DNA of 64,000 nt from Amblyornis subalaris (lineage: Eukaryota; Chordata; Aves; Passeriformes; Ptilonorhynchidae): assembly GCA_018881555.1 (NCBI GenBank), contig JACAXG010000256.1:265081-329080 (forward strand), read 5' to 3'. The notes beneath the pieces were generated by a model that was given only the letters and a program-made list of their open reading frames with translations, was not told the DNA's origin and searched no databases. Numbering within the stretch: the first letter of the stretch is position 1; every line of letters starts with the position of its first letter. A program made the position numbers and the translations under genes. Of this stretch, positions 12,904-22,030 are shown piece after piece.

Positions 12904-12917
12904 GAAAGAAAGAAAAG
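12664..12917 (+). repeat. poly-G plus (GAAA/GGAAA)n purine tract
   Basis: A 14-G run and a 7-G run open a 254-nt stretch with only three pyrimidines on the plus strand. It passes through GAGA-rich, GGAAA and finally pure GAAA repeats. In PAX5 sense it is a long polypyrimidine tract, about 470 bp upstream of the exon 2 acceptor. The G-runs could form a quadruplex, and the mirror-symmetric purines a triplex (inference). Confidence 0.95.
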
Positions 12918-13805
12918 CATTCTGCTCCTAGAATTTACAGCAGTCTTGGCAGATATTATGATCCCACAAATAAAATACGAACACTTGGACAAGCCCAGTA
13001 TATGACTCGTTTTCAAGCAGATTTGCACAGTTCACCTTTAGCAAGGTGAATCATATATCTGGTGGGAAACGGGACCCACTTGAAGGAATAGCAGTGAAAC
13101 TGTGTAAACCCTATGAACATACAATAATCCCATGCACCAGAAGGTAATATAATTAATCCTAACGTTGTTCATCCAACCACTTATATTACAGGGGAGTGGA
13201 AAAGCTAAAAACAAGCCATAGGAACAGTACAGATACCAATTCCGGAACAAAAATAATACAGAAAATCTCTGTTCGCAAAGGGTTGGAACTGTACTGAATA
13301 AGCTGGCAAGCTAAATGCCTTAGTGTTTAAAAAAAAATATATTATACAGAGCTATTTTTACTGAAATCTGGTTATTTCACTACGAATAAACTGCTGTCAA
13401 ACTTCGCAAACACCTTCTAAAACTGTCAGGACACATAATGAACGGACACGAAATACGTGATGCTAAACGCTGTGGCAAGCAGACAAGCGCCTGCCCTGCC
13501 TCCCTCGGTGCGAGGGGCAGACTCTGCCAGCGGCCCAGCCGCGGGTTGGTGCTTCCCTCCCGAGCGCCGGAAGCAGACACCGGTGCTGGGACTCCTGCCT
13601 AGATTGCTGCCGTGTTGCCCGGGACACCGAGGCTGGAGTGAGGCAGTTCGGTGGCAGAGGCCAGCGGAAACTGCGCGGAAGGCTGCGGGGAATGAGACCT
13701 CGGATTCCTCAGGGCTTTAAGTGCAAGGAATCACACACAGTGCATTTCGCGTGAGCAGGAAGATCCTGTGGTGGTGGTCGGGCAAGAGGACAGGGAAGAG
13801 AGAGC

Positions 13806-13965
13806 GAAGGAGGAAAGAAAAGGGGAAGGAAGGAAGGAAGGAGGGAAGGAAGGAGGGAAGGAGGGAAGGAGGGAAGGAAGGAAGGAAGGAAGGAAGGAAG
13901 GAAGGAAGGAAGGAAGGAAGGAAGGAAGGAAGGAAGGAAGGAAGGAAGGAAGGAAGGAAGGAGAA
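13806..13965 (+). repeat. (GGAA)n microsatellite
   Basis: A 160-nt uninterrupted purine tract. It begins with mixed GGAA/GGGA units and ends with a perfect GGAA run of roughly 22 units (about 13872-13962). GGAA is the ETS-factor core motif. The tract lies in PAX5 intron 1, about 2.4 kb downstream of exon 1B. Confidence 0.97.
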
Positions 13966-14069
13966 TGAAAGAGAGAAAGTGAGAAAAAGAGAGGAAAAGA
14001 AAGAACAGGTAGAACAGGGTAGAGAGGGCACCATTGAAACATGCATTTCCTCAGGGAAGGGGCTGACTC

Positions 14070-15330
14070 TACCCTCGGAGCCCGTCCCCAGTTCCCGGAG
14101 GTCAGCGGAGACCGGGCCTGCCCAGGCCGGGAGCATCGACCGTCCAGGAGCCGGAAACAAAGGCCGGGGCCACCGCCGTCCCTCGCTCCAGTACCTGCCA
14201 CAGCCCTGGGCAGCGGCACCGGCGCCGAGCCCGGCTCCGGCCACCGGGGCCTCTCTGCCGCCGTCGCGCTAACGGGCGGCTGCGGGCCGGGGGCCCCGTC
14301 GGGCCGGGGACTGATGGAACTGCGGGGGCATCGAGCTCCGGCCGCGGCCCAGTGCGGAGATGAGGCAGGCGCCCCATCCCGTGCCCCTGTCCGCAGCCCG
14401 GGGCCTCCGCAGGAAGCGGGGACGGGTAGAGATTCGTGAGCTGTTTCGGGTCTGGGGGAGCCCCGACCAGGGGTGCGCGGGGCTAACCCAGAGCCATAGT
14501 GCAGCCGAGGCGGGCGGGAAGCGACACGAGCCGAGGGGCGGCCGGTCCTAGGGAGCCGCAGGCGCGGGTCGGGGCCGCTCCGGCTACCCCCAGCCCGCCT
14601 CGGCGTCCCCGCGGCCCTGGACGGCGGTGGCCAGGGGCTCTGCCCAAGCGGGACGAGGAAGCGGCGGGGACCGTGTCGGCGGCAGAAAGGCCCGAAGTCT
14701 CGCTCGGGACCGCCCCGGCCCCGGCCACCGTTTCGCGGGCCATGTTGCCGCCCCGCTCCTCCCGCTGCCGCTGGCTCCTCCGTCCTCCTCCGCCTTTTTG
14801 CAAGGGGGTCCCGACCCCACGCCCACCCTCACGCCCCCGAGGAGCCGCAAGTCCGGAGATCGTTTGGCAACGAATGGCCCCGGAGGGTCCCCCGCCGCGG
14901 TCGGGACCGGAGAAAAGGCACCGGCGTTTTGGTTTTATTACTTCTGTTTGCCCCGAAATTCCTGAGGAAGACATCGATTTTCCACAGCCGCGAATGAAGG
15001 AAGGCGCCGCTGAAACCCGCCACGGCTACTCCCGCCTGGCTTGTCCGGCCCCACGAGGGGAGCCCATTCTCTGTGGGCTGCAGGTCCGTTCGCCACCCGG
15101 GCAAGGGGCACTCCGGCGGCGGGGGATTCCGCGCCCCCCCCGCATCGCGCGCAGCGGGCTTTCCAACCTTAAAGTTCGCCTTAGAAAAAACGTGATTTGG
15201 TTCAATGCCGGGAGAGGAATAAACGCGGGGGTCGAACGCCGCATTGCCGCGAGAGGGAAAGTCCTCTCTGTTTCCCGGGGGCGGCAGAGCCCGTCACCGG
15301 CCACCGTTCCCTGTCTAGACAACCCCAGAA
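14070..15330. promoter_or_regulatory. CpG-rich block in PAX5 intron 1
   Basis: Dense CpG dinucleotides and GC boxes continue for over a kilobase with no repeat family visible. It is probably an extension of the PAX5 promoter CpG island. Several long open frames on both strands here are by-products of high GC content and show no recognisable domain. Confidence 0.65.
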
Positions 15331-15968
15331 ACTGAGCGACGAGAAGAGGGACGGGAAATGGGCAGATGAAAGGGGAGCGCGGAGAGGATAAGGGAGAGAG
15401 AGAGGGAATCTCCAGTCCCGGCGCTCGGTAGTTTATTTTTCAAACAAATTTCTTTGAGCCGAAAGTCTGCGGTGCACCGGGAAATGAGATTAGTTCTACC
15501 TTAAATTTCCTCGCAATCTCTCGCCGTAATGCAGCGTTTAACTCACCGTGAGAGAAGATGTCATTTCACATAACACTCTGCTAATGGATAAGTCTTCCCC
15601 GACCTCTGAAGCACAACAAATCTCGGGCGAACCCATCGCGCACGACCTGTTAACTTCACCAGCTGCCCGCTCCGCCACCCCACGCCGCCGTAGTGACGCC
15701 GTTCTTCGGAGTTTGAAAAGACAAAAATCTTCACTCCCTCCCTGCTCCTCTCCTTTTGCAATAGTTCGGTTTGTTTGGGGTGGTTTTTTTGGAGGGGCCG
15801 TCTGGTTGGTTGGTTGTTGTTTGTTTGTGGGCGTTTGAGGGTTTTTTTTTCTTTATTTCCAATTAACGAATTTCAAAATGTCGAAAAAGAGGAAGAATAT
15901 CTTACAGGAAACTTTTCCATTCGTCGGCAATACCGGCCGGCTTTTTTTGCGGACATTTGATTTAGGGG

Positions 15969-16110
15969 AAAAAATACACATATGCACATATATGTAACAT
16001 CTGTGTACTCATCTATGTACACAAGCGCGCGTCCATATGTACCGATGGCTGTACACACGTCTATAGCCGTGTTTATATATCCATCTGTACAGATACACAC
16101 ACGCATTGAC
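15969..16110. repeat. degenerate TG/CA-TA alternating stretch
   Basis: About 140 bp are made of short tatg/taca/cacac words (for example cacatatgcacatatatgta) with many ATATGT and TGTACA palindromes. It is alternating purine-pyrimidine DNA able to adopt Z-form (inference). It lies 200 bp downstream of exon 1B in gene sense. Confidence 0.7.
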
Positions 16111-16312
16111 ATCGGCTCTTTCTCTACGGGAAAATAGCTCCCGGACCAGCTCGCTTCCGCAGCACCCCGCCGCCGGCCGTCCACCGTCACACCGGTCTTC
16201 CGGGGGCGGGGGGGGGGGCACGTCGGCGGCCGACCCGACACGGCCAGCGGAGGGAGACGATCGCGCGGGGCCCGTCGCGGCCGCTCAGACAAGTTGAAGG
16301 GCAGCCACTTAC

Positions 16313-16355
16313 TGTGCATCGCTGCGAACGGGTCGTGCTTACAGTGTATTTCCAT
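16313..16355 (-). CDS. PAX5: PAX5 alternative first coding exon 1B
   Basis: On the minus strand an ATG at 16355-16353 opens MEIHCKHDPFAAMH (14 codons plus one base). A perfect donor, GTAAGT, follows at 16312. This is the known exon 1B N-terminus of PAX5, made from the proximal TATA-less promoter that is used broadly (in mammals: B cells, midbrain and testis). Splicing to exon 2 gives ...AAMHR then HGGV. The ATG has G at +4 but C at -3, so its context is moderate. An open frame running through this exon both ways, covering about 15.87-17.78 kb on the minus strand, is only the CpG-rich flank read in frame. The real coding part ends at the donor. In PAX5 sense, an A/T-only-rich tract lies 107-260 bp upstream. 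Confidence 0.96.
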
Positions 16356-16460
16356 CGGAGCGGTCCGGGGCCGGGCGGCCTCGCCGAGCTGATCTCGATT
16401 CGCCGGCGGCGCTCGGGTTTCGGGCTGGGGTAGGGAGCCCGCGAAAAAGGCCGGAGACCG

Positions 16461-16615
16461 ACCAAAAATAAACAAACAAATGAAATAAAATAATAAAAAA
16501 AAAGAACAAACAAACGAACAAAACCAAAACAAAACAAAAAATAAAAATGAAAAAAAGAAAGAAAAAAAACTAAAACAAGGCAGAAAATAAAATAGAACAA
16601 AAACCCAAAAAAAGG
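16461..16615 (+). repeat. A-rich low-complexity tract upstream of exon 1B
   Basis: About 155 bp contain almost only A, with scattered aaac, aaat and aaag words (for example aaataaacaaacaaatgaaa). It stands out sharply inside an otherwise extreme-GC island. In PAX5 sense it is a T-rich tract 107-260 bp upstream of the 1B start codon, so it would fall in the 5' UTR or core promoter. Confidence 0.9.
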
Positions 16616-17548
16616 CGAAGAGTCCCCCCTCGAGCGGAGTCGCGGTATCCGAGAGCGCTGGCCGAACGCGGCTCCCGCGCCACTCGCAGCCTCCGGAGGC
16701 TCCGTCGGGGGAGCGCGGAGCGGCCGCCCCGGGCTGCGCCCCTGCCCGCAGCCGCTCCCCGGGCGGCCGCCGATCCGCAGCACCCACCGCCCGGCTCCGG
16801 GGCGCTACTGGGCGCGGAGGGGGCAAGCGCCTCGGTCCGGCGGGCCGGAGCCCGGCGCTGCCCGCCCGACGGCTCTTTGTGCTGGAGGTGTCGGCGGCTG
16901 CGCGGCGGCGGCCGGGGCGGGCGGCGGCGGGGGCGGGCGCCCCGTCCGCGGGGCTCGGTCCCGGGGCGGTGGCGCGCTCCGCCTGTGCCGCCCCCCGCCG
17001 CGCCGCTCGCAGCAACTCGCGGCGCCGGGCGGGGCGGCGGCGGTGGGCGAGGGGAGCGGCGGGGGAAGGTGTGCGAGAGGGCGGGGAGCGGGGTGGGGGC
17101 CGGGCTCGCCGCGGCCCCGCGGGACCGGGCCGCCCCGTCAGCGGCCGCCGTCCGACCTGGGGCGCCGGCGCGGCGCGACCATCGCTGCCCGCCCGCCCGC
17201 CGAGGCCGCGGCGCCCCCTCCCCTTCTTTCCTCCCCTCCGCCCGCCGTCGGCCGCCGGGGCGGCGGCGCCTGGCTGGCTCGGGCGGTGCGCCCGGCGCGC
17301 TGCCGGCCGGCGGCGGGCGGCGGGGGTTGTGGCGGGCGGCGGGGGCGGGGGAGGGGGGCGCGGGGCCGCGGGGCGGGGCCGGCGGGCGGGCGGGCGGGGG
17401 GGTCCGTCGGGGCCGCCCCGGGACCGACCCCGCCCCGCAGCCCCGCGCGGGCCTCGCAGCGCGCGCGGAGGGGGGGGCGGGCGGTGCTTCAGCACCGCGA
17501 GGGCGGACAGCGGCGGGGGCGGGGCCCGCCCGTCACTCAGCGCTGCGG

Positions 17549-17628
17549 CCAATCGCAAAGTTAACTTCCTGGCGTCCCGCATTGGCCGCCGGGCGGTGGC
17601 GTTGCCTATTGGCGGGCTGTGAGCCAAT
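17549..17628. promoter_or_regulatory. cluster of four CCAAT boxes
   Basis: CCAAT occurs on the plus strand at 17549-17553 and 17624-17628, and on the minus strand (ATTGG) at 17581-17585 and 17608-17612. Start-to-start spacings are 32, 27 and 16 bp, within a GC-box-rich setting. Multiple CCAAT boxes spaced by about 25-32 bp are the classic NF-Y promoter arrangement. The cluster lies about 1.2 kb upstream of the exon 1B ATG and 1.6 kb downstream of exon 1A. Confidence 0.8.
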
Positions 17629-19260
17629 AAGGACCGGGGGGCGTGGCCGCACGCCCCCGCCGGTCGGGACGGGGGCGCAGCCACTCGTGACCGAGTGCGT
17701 GGGTGGGTCCCCGTCGTGGCAGGAGGGCCGCCGGGACCGGTGCTGCAGGAGCCCCGACGGCCCGTCCTGTGGGCGTGTGTCAACCGGCGGCCCCACGCAG
17801 CTCCCCGTGGCCGTTGGTCTCCCCGACGGCCGGACGGCGCGTGTTGCGACCGTGGGTCCCCGGCCCCCGGGCCGTGGGTGCGCGCGCGGAGGGGCGAGGG
17901 CCAAGGCTGCGGTCAAGGGCTCGGCCCGCTCGCTCTGCCCGCGGCGGCGCCGATTCTTGGCGGCAGCTGCGTCCAGAGGCGGCGAGTTTCCAGTCAGGCC
18001 GCCGAGCCCGCGGGTCCTGCCCCCCCGGCGGTGCTGCCCCGGCCGAGACTCCTGACCCGGCGAGGAGGCCTAGATAGTCTCCCGCGGCTGACACAGCCCC
18101 GCCGCGGGTGACCCTGGCGGCGTGGCAGAGCCCCGCTGAACCGACGTCCACGTCCTCTGCCCCGCCGCCCGGATGTCCCCCCACGGGGATCTTCGTGGGG
18201 ACGGCGTTGTGGAAGAGCTTAACGCGCCGTGCCGGGGCGAGACCCTCCGACCCCGCTGAACCCTTGGGTCTCGGCGGCAGCGGAGCTGTGCCGTGGCCCG
18301 ACTTAGGCAGCTCGGGGACCGGCGTCCGCTGCAGGGCGGTGGGCGCGGGCCGACTTTTCGTTGAAGTCGAAACTGCCGGGCGCGGCCGAGTCGCCAGGGC
18401 AGAGTCGACACGCAGAGTCTGGCCGGAGAACGGCGAGGGCCGATCCCTGCGCAGCCTCGCAGCCGAGCCGGGGTCCCTCGGCGGATCGCCCCGCGGGCCG
18501 CTCGGCACCTCGTTTCAGGGCAGTTGTCGGGGATGGCGGGCAGGCTGGGCCCGGGGTGTGCAGCGCCGTCCTACGCGGAGGGGCGAGCGGGCAGACAGGG
18601 CCAGCTCTCATCCTGCCCAGTCTTCATCCCTGCCGTGATTCCCCTTCTACCTTGTTGGTCACCCGGTACTGCCGTGAAGACTCCTCGGCCCAGTGCTCCA
18701 CACGGGCCGGAGACGGCAAAGGTTTTGGAGCGCCCTGTCCCAGGGCCCCCCGGCCCGTCCTCGCCGTCCTGTCCAGCCCAGGCAGCGCTATCGGTGCAGC
18801 TGCCCCTGCGGCCACCCCAGCCCCCGGCCGCCTCCGCTGCGCCATGAAATGCTTTATCGATTAAACGATTATTCAGGCGATTTAACTAATAAAAGGCCAC
18901 ATCGATCGCTTCGAAATTGCATTCCGCCACCGAGCCGCCAGGCCGCCTCCGCGTCCGCCACCGCCCGCGCCGCCGCCGCGCTCCCCGCAGGGACGCCGGG
19001 ACGGGTCACCCGCGGCCTCTCGCCAATCCCCGGTCCCTGTCCTATTGCCCACCTGGCCCCAGCCGAGGGGTAAACGGACACCAGGGCGGCCTCTCCGCGG
19101 AATTCGGAGATCTCGCAGCCCGCCGCGCGGCACCGGCCCGACGGCCCCACTGGGAGTTGGTCCCACCGCTCCCGGCTCTGCCCCGCGCCCCGGCTCACGT
19201 CGGCGACCCCCTTGTCCGCGGAGCCGCCAGGCTCCCCGCGGCCCCTGACCCGAGTCCCAC

Positions 19261-19306
19261 CTGTGCGGCCGGCTCGAGGTGTCGTGTAGGTTTTCTCCAG
19301 CTCCAT
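19261..19306 (-). CDS. PAX5: PAX5 alternative first coding exon 1A
   Basis: On the minus strand an ATG at 19306-19304 opens MELEKTYTTPRAGRT and one further base, 46 nt in all, followed by the donor GTGGGA. The human counterpart as I recall it differs at only a few of these positions, has the same 46-nt length and splices to the same exon 2. Here the joined codon is GGA (Gly). Exon 1A comes from the distal promoter, which in mammals is the B-lineage-restricted one. Start context is good, with G at -3 and +4. The 1A and 1B start codons are only about 2.95 kb apart. In the sense of transcription, a purine-rich tract begins some 60 bp upstream of the ATG. Confidence 0.93.
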
Positions 19307-19600
19307 TCCGGTTCTTCAGGACGTGGGGAAACGGAGGGAAGGAAAAGTTTCCACGTTGTATTGCAACCTCTTCTTTTTCCTCCCTTTTTCCCTTTTCTTT
19401 TTATTGTTTTGTGTTCTCTTGTCTTTTCTCGTATTTTCCGTTTTTCTTTTCCTCCTTTCTCGATTTTTTCTTTTCTTTTCTTCTCTTTTCTCTTTTTTCT
19501 TTTATTTTTTTTTCCTTCTTTCTTTTTTTCTTCTTTATTTTCTCTCTTTTTTTCCTTTCCTTTTTTTTTTTTTTTTCTGAGGGGCTCTCTCAGGTTGGAA
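19307..19600 (-). promoter_or_regulatory. PAX5: PAX5 exon 1A upstream region
   Basis: This segment directly precedes the exon 1A ATG and should contain the 5' UTR and part of the distal promoter. It is dominated by a pyrimidine-rich tract (plus strand). An ATAAAAG on the minus strand at 19499-19505, about 195 bp upstream of the ATG, is a weak TATA-like candidate. Such words are frequent in this low-complexity sequence, so I give it little weight. Confidence 0.4.
19366..19577 (+). repeat. T/C-rich (polypyrimidine) tract next to exon 1A
   Basis: About 210 bp are almost entirely T and C (tcttttcttttctt-like words) and end in a T16 run. In PAX5 sense it is a purine-rich tract that begins about 60 bp upstream of the exon 1A start codon. 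Many bird promoters lack such a tract, so it may be lineage-specific. Confidence 0.9.
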
Positions 19601-19839
19601 TAATTCAACTCTTCCGCTCCCCGCCGAGCTTTTGCAGCTGATCACTGAGCTGAAACTAAACGTTTTAGGTGGAAAAAAGCCTCTGAAGGAACCGTGAAAT
19701 GATTAAGAAACTAAAGAGCTCCTCGCCATGTGAGATCATGTCCTGTTCTCTAAAACATCACAAGATGTCCCCAGACGCAGCCAAAACCCAGGAAAACTCT
19801 GACATGTGCTGTAGCAGGAATCAAAGTTTCCTCGCAGCC

Positions 19840-22030
19840 GGCCGCCCCACGAGTGCTCCGCCGCCCCGGCAGCGGCGGCGGCACCTGGCCCGCTCTGCCT
19901 CCGCTGCCCAAGCCCGTCACTAACTTTTCAGCAGACCGACTTCCCCTTCCCGGGCCCGGGGTGACGCTGCCGCCCCCGGGACCGCGCTCCCCGCCGAGCC
20001 GGGCCGCCGCAGGGGCGGGACAGGGACCCGCCTGCCTACGCCTGGGGGGTGGCAGAGAGACCCCCGTGCCCGCATCCCTGCGGCCCTGCCCTGCCCTTTC
20101 CTGCCCCGCGCCCCTCCGCGAAGGACAGCCCCCGGGCCGCGGCGGGGACCGGAGAACAGCGGCCCAGTGGAGGCGCGGGGGGCCTGGGCAGGACTTTCCC
20201 GACCCGGGGGGGCTTCACTCGGGACATCTCCTCCGCAGCTCCCATTCGCGCAGTGGATGCAGACCCATGGCAGGGGATGAGGGTGGGGAGAGGGAAAGGG
20301 GGAAAATCAGGAGGCTTCGACCACTCCCAGGTTTATTTTTCAGCAAAATGCCTGGGGGGTGGGGGGGAGTGTGAAATAACGTCCCTTTAAAAAGGCCGAA
20401 ACAAATTTCGGCTCCGGGGCCGGCGGGTGGTCCCGCTCCCCGCGCCCACCGACGCCTGCAGCCACACACCCGCAGACACTCACGGCCCGCGGTCCCTCTC
20501 TCACGAAACCCGCCCACACACGGAACCGATCCGCTGGCGGGGTTGCAGATGAGCTCTGCTCTGGTCCCGTCCCCGAGCTTGCCCCGCCGCCCCACGGCCG
20601 CCGCCGTGCCGTGATACCGAGCAAGGGAGGGCAACGGGGTTTGGGAGTGGGGGACACCGCCGCTGCCTGTGAGCAAAGCGGCCCGGGGAGCCCCGCTCAG
20701 GGCGGGTCCTGCCGGGACGGGGGATGTGCCGGGTTTGGGGACGCGAGGCCGACGAAGGGGCTCTCTCTCGGCAGCCTCTCCCCGCGCAGCGCCGCCACCC
20801 CTGCCACCCCGGCTCCCATCGGGAGCTGACATGGACACAACTCTGTTTTCGAACTCTATCTTTTCCCTCACGGCCATCCCTCCGCCTCAGACGCAGTCGC
20901 ATTCGAAGACCGACGGCCTCGCGGGGCTCCGCGGCTGGGCTGGGCAGGACGCTGCGGGACCCCCGGCCGTCCGGCTCCGGAAGCGAGGCCGACTACGGCC
21001 TCCCTCCCTTTTGCTTCCCTCCCCACCAACCTGTCTTCGCTCTCATTTTCTTACACAGAAATAGTCACGCCGGAGCTTTCCGCCGGCTCGCTCTGAAACG
21101 ATACCCGCCGCTCCGTGGTCCTTCCCTGGGGGAGGCACCCCCACAGAAGCGGCCCAAATGCACGGAAGACCCCCGTCCCGTCTCGTCCCTTCAGGTGCTC
21201 GCTTCCCCTGGCCTCTCCCAGCCGAGCCGGCCTCGGCAATGCGAGCAGCCTGGGAGCGCTCCTCTGACCTCACGCAGGGAAAGGAACGAAAAACCTTTAT
21301 TGTCCTAAAAGCAGGCAGCGGGGCTCCCGCCTCCCCCCCCCGCCGCTCGACCCGGCCTGAGAGAGAGCATGGGGAGGCGGCGGAGGGGCCGCAGCGGGGG
21401 CCAGCCAGGCCGCACGCGTATGCCGGCGCGGCCGTGGCTGTGGGGACATGCGGGCACCGACCCGCGTGGGCCCGCGGGGTGCGCAGCTCTGCGGGGTGCG
21501 CAGCTCTGCGGGGTGCGCAGCTCTGCGGGGTGCGGGAGTGGGAGCCGCCCCCGGTCACGGTGCAGCGTCCCGGGACAGCGCGGAGTCCCCCCGATCCCGC
21601 TCGGCCGTTCTGGCTGCCGCGCTAACGAAAACAACGCGGGGGCCCCGGCGGGGAGCGGCCCACCTCGGTCCCTGCCAACGGGAAACGGCTGGGACCCGCT
21701 CTGCTCTCCGCGCGGTGCCCCCCGGAGCGCGGCTGCGGGACCCCGCCGCGCCCCAGCACCGACCCCCGCGGCGCCGTGACCGGGGGTGGGATTTAAGGCC
21801 CGGTGAGAGAACCTGCTCCTCACGGACGCCCAGACGAAGCTGCTGCCCTCCCCACGCAGGGACAGTGCCTCGGGGGCAGGCAGGGCTGGGGGCAGCCAGG
21901 ATCCCCCCAGGACTGTCCCTGGAAAATGCCTCCGCTCTCACCAGAGCAGCATCTGAGGGGGCACAGAGTCGTGCCATGGCAGAAGTCCCCGGGGAATGGG
22001 GTCTCGGGGCCAGCCCACCGTGACGCTGCG
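19840..22030. promoter_or_regulatory. distal CpG-rich block upstream of PAX5 exon 1A
   Basis: A further GC- and CpG-rich region lies 0.5-2.7 kb upstream of exon 1A, separated from the main island by the pyrimidine tract. It contains a 17-bp minisatellite. No coding domain is recognised in its long open frames. It may be part of the PAX5 promoter domain or host an unannotated non-coding start site. Confidence 0.55.
21474..21534. repeat. 17-bp minisatellite
   Basis: The unit gcggggtgcgcagctct is repeated 3.6 times without mismatch (starts at 21474, 21491, 21508 and 21525). Perfect identity suggests recent slippage or unequal exchange. Confidence 0.93.

Larger units (their letters stand above)
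12195..16312 (-). other. PAX5: PAX5 intron 1 (exon 1B to exon 2)
   Basis: This 4,118-bp intron carries two purine microsatellites (12664-12917 and 13806-13965) and a CpG-rich block at about 14070-15330. It also has a TG/CA-rich alternating purine-pyrimidine stretch at 15969-16110 just downstream of exon 1B. No additional coding exon is supported. Confidence 0.85.
16356..18900 (-). promoter_or_regulatory. PAX5: PAX5 exon 1B promoter CpG island
   Basis: Very GC-rich DNA lies directly upstream of the exon 1B ATG, with numerous GC boxes (ggggcgggg-type) and G-runs. It matches the known TATA-less, CpG-island nature of the proximal PAX5 promoter. An A-rich tract interrupts it at 16461-16615 and a CCAAT cluster lies at 17549-17628. 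I cannot place the transcription start. Large frames on both strands in this region are not genes. Confidence 0.75.

Noticed and set aside
12348..13049. Lys/Arg/Glu-rich frame over the purine tract
   Set aside because: Product of the GAAA microsatellite in PAX5 intron 1.
14499..15335. 278-codon open frame on the plus strand
   Set aside because: A GC-driven open frame inside PAX5 intron 1, with no recognisable domain or splice context.
15873..17783. 636-codon open frame on the minus strand
   Set aside because: It is the exon 1B start region read through GC-rich promoter and past the exon 1B donor. It is Pro/Arg/Ala-biased with no domain outside the 14 exon 1B codons.
16877..18055. 392-codon open frame on the plus strand
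   Set aside because: It lies wholly in the CpG island, where stops are rare. Its Arg/Gly/Pro/Ala composition mirrors the GC content and it has no homology-like motif.
19499..19505. TATA-like ATAAAAG for PAX5 exon 1A
   Set aside because: It lies inside a low-complexity tract where such words are expected. Start-site data are absent.
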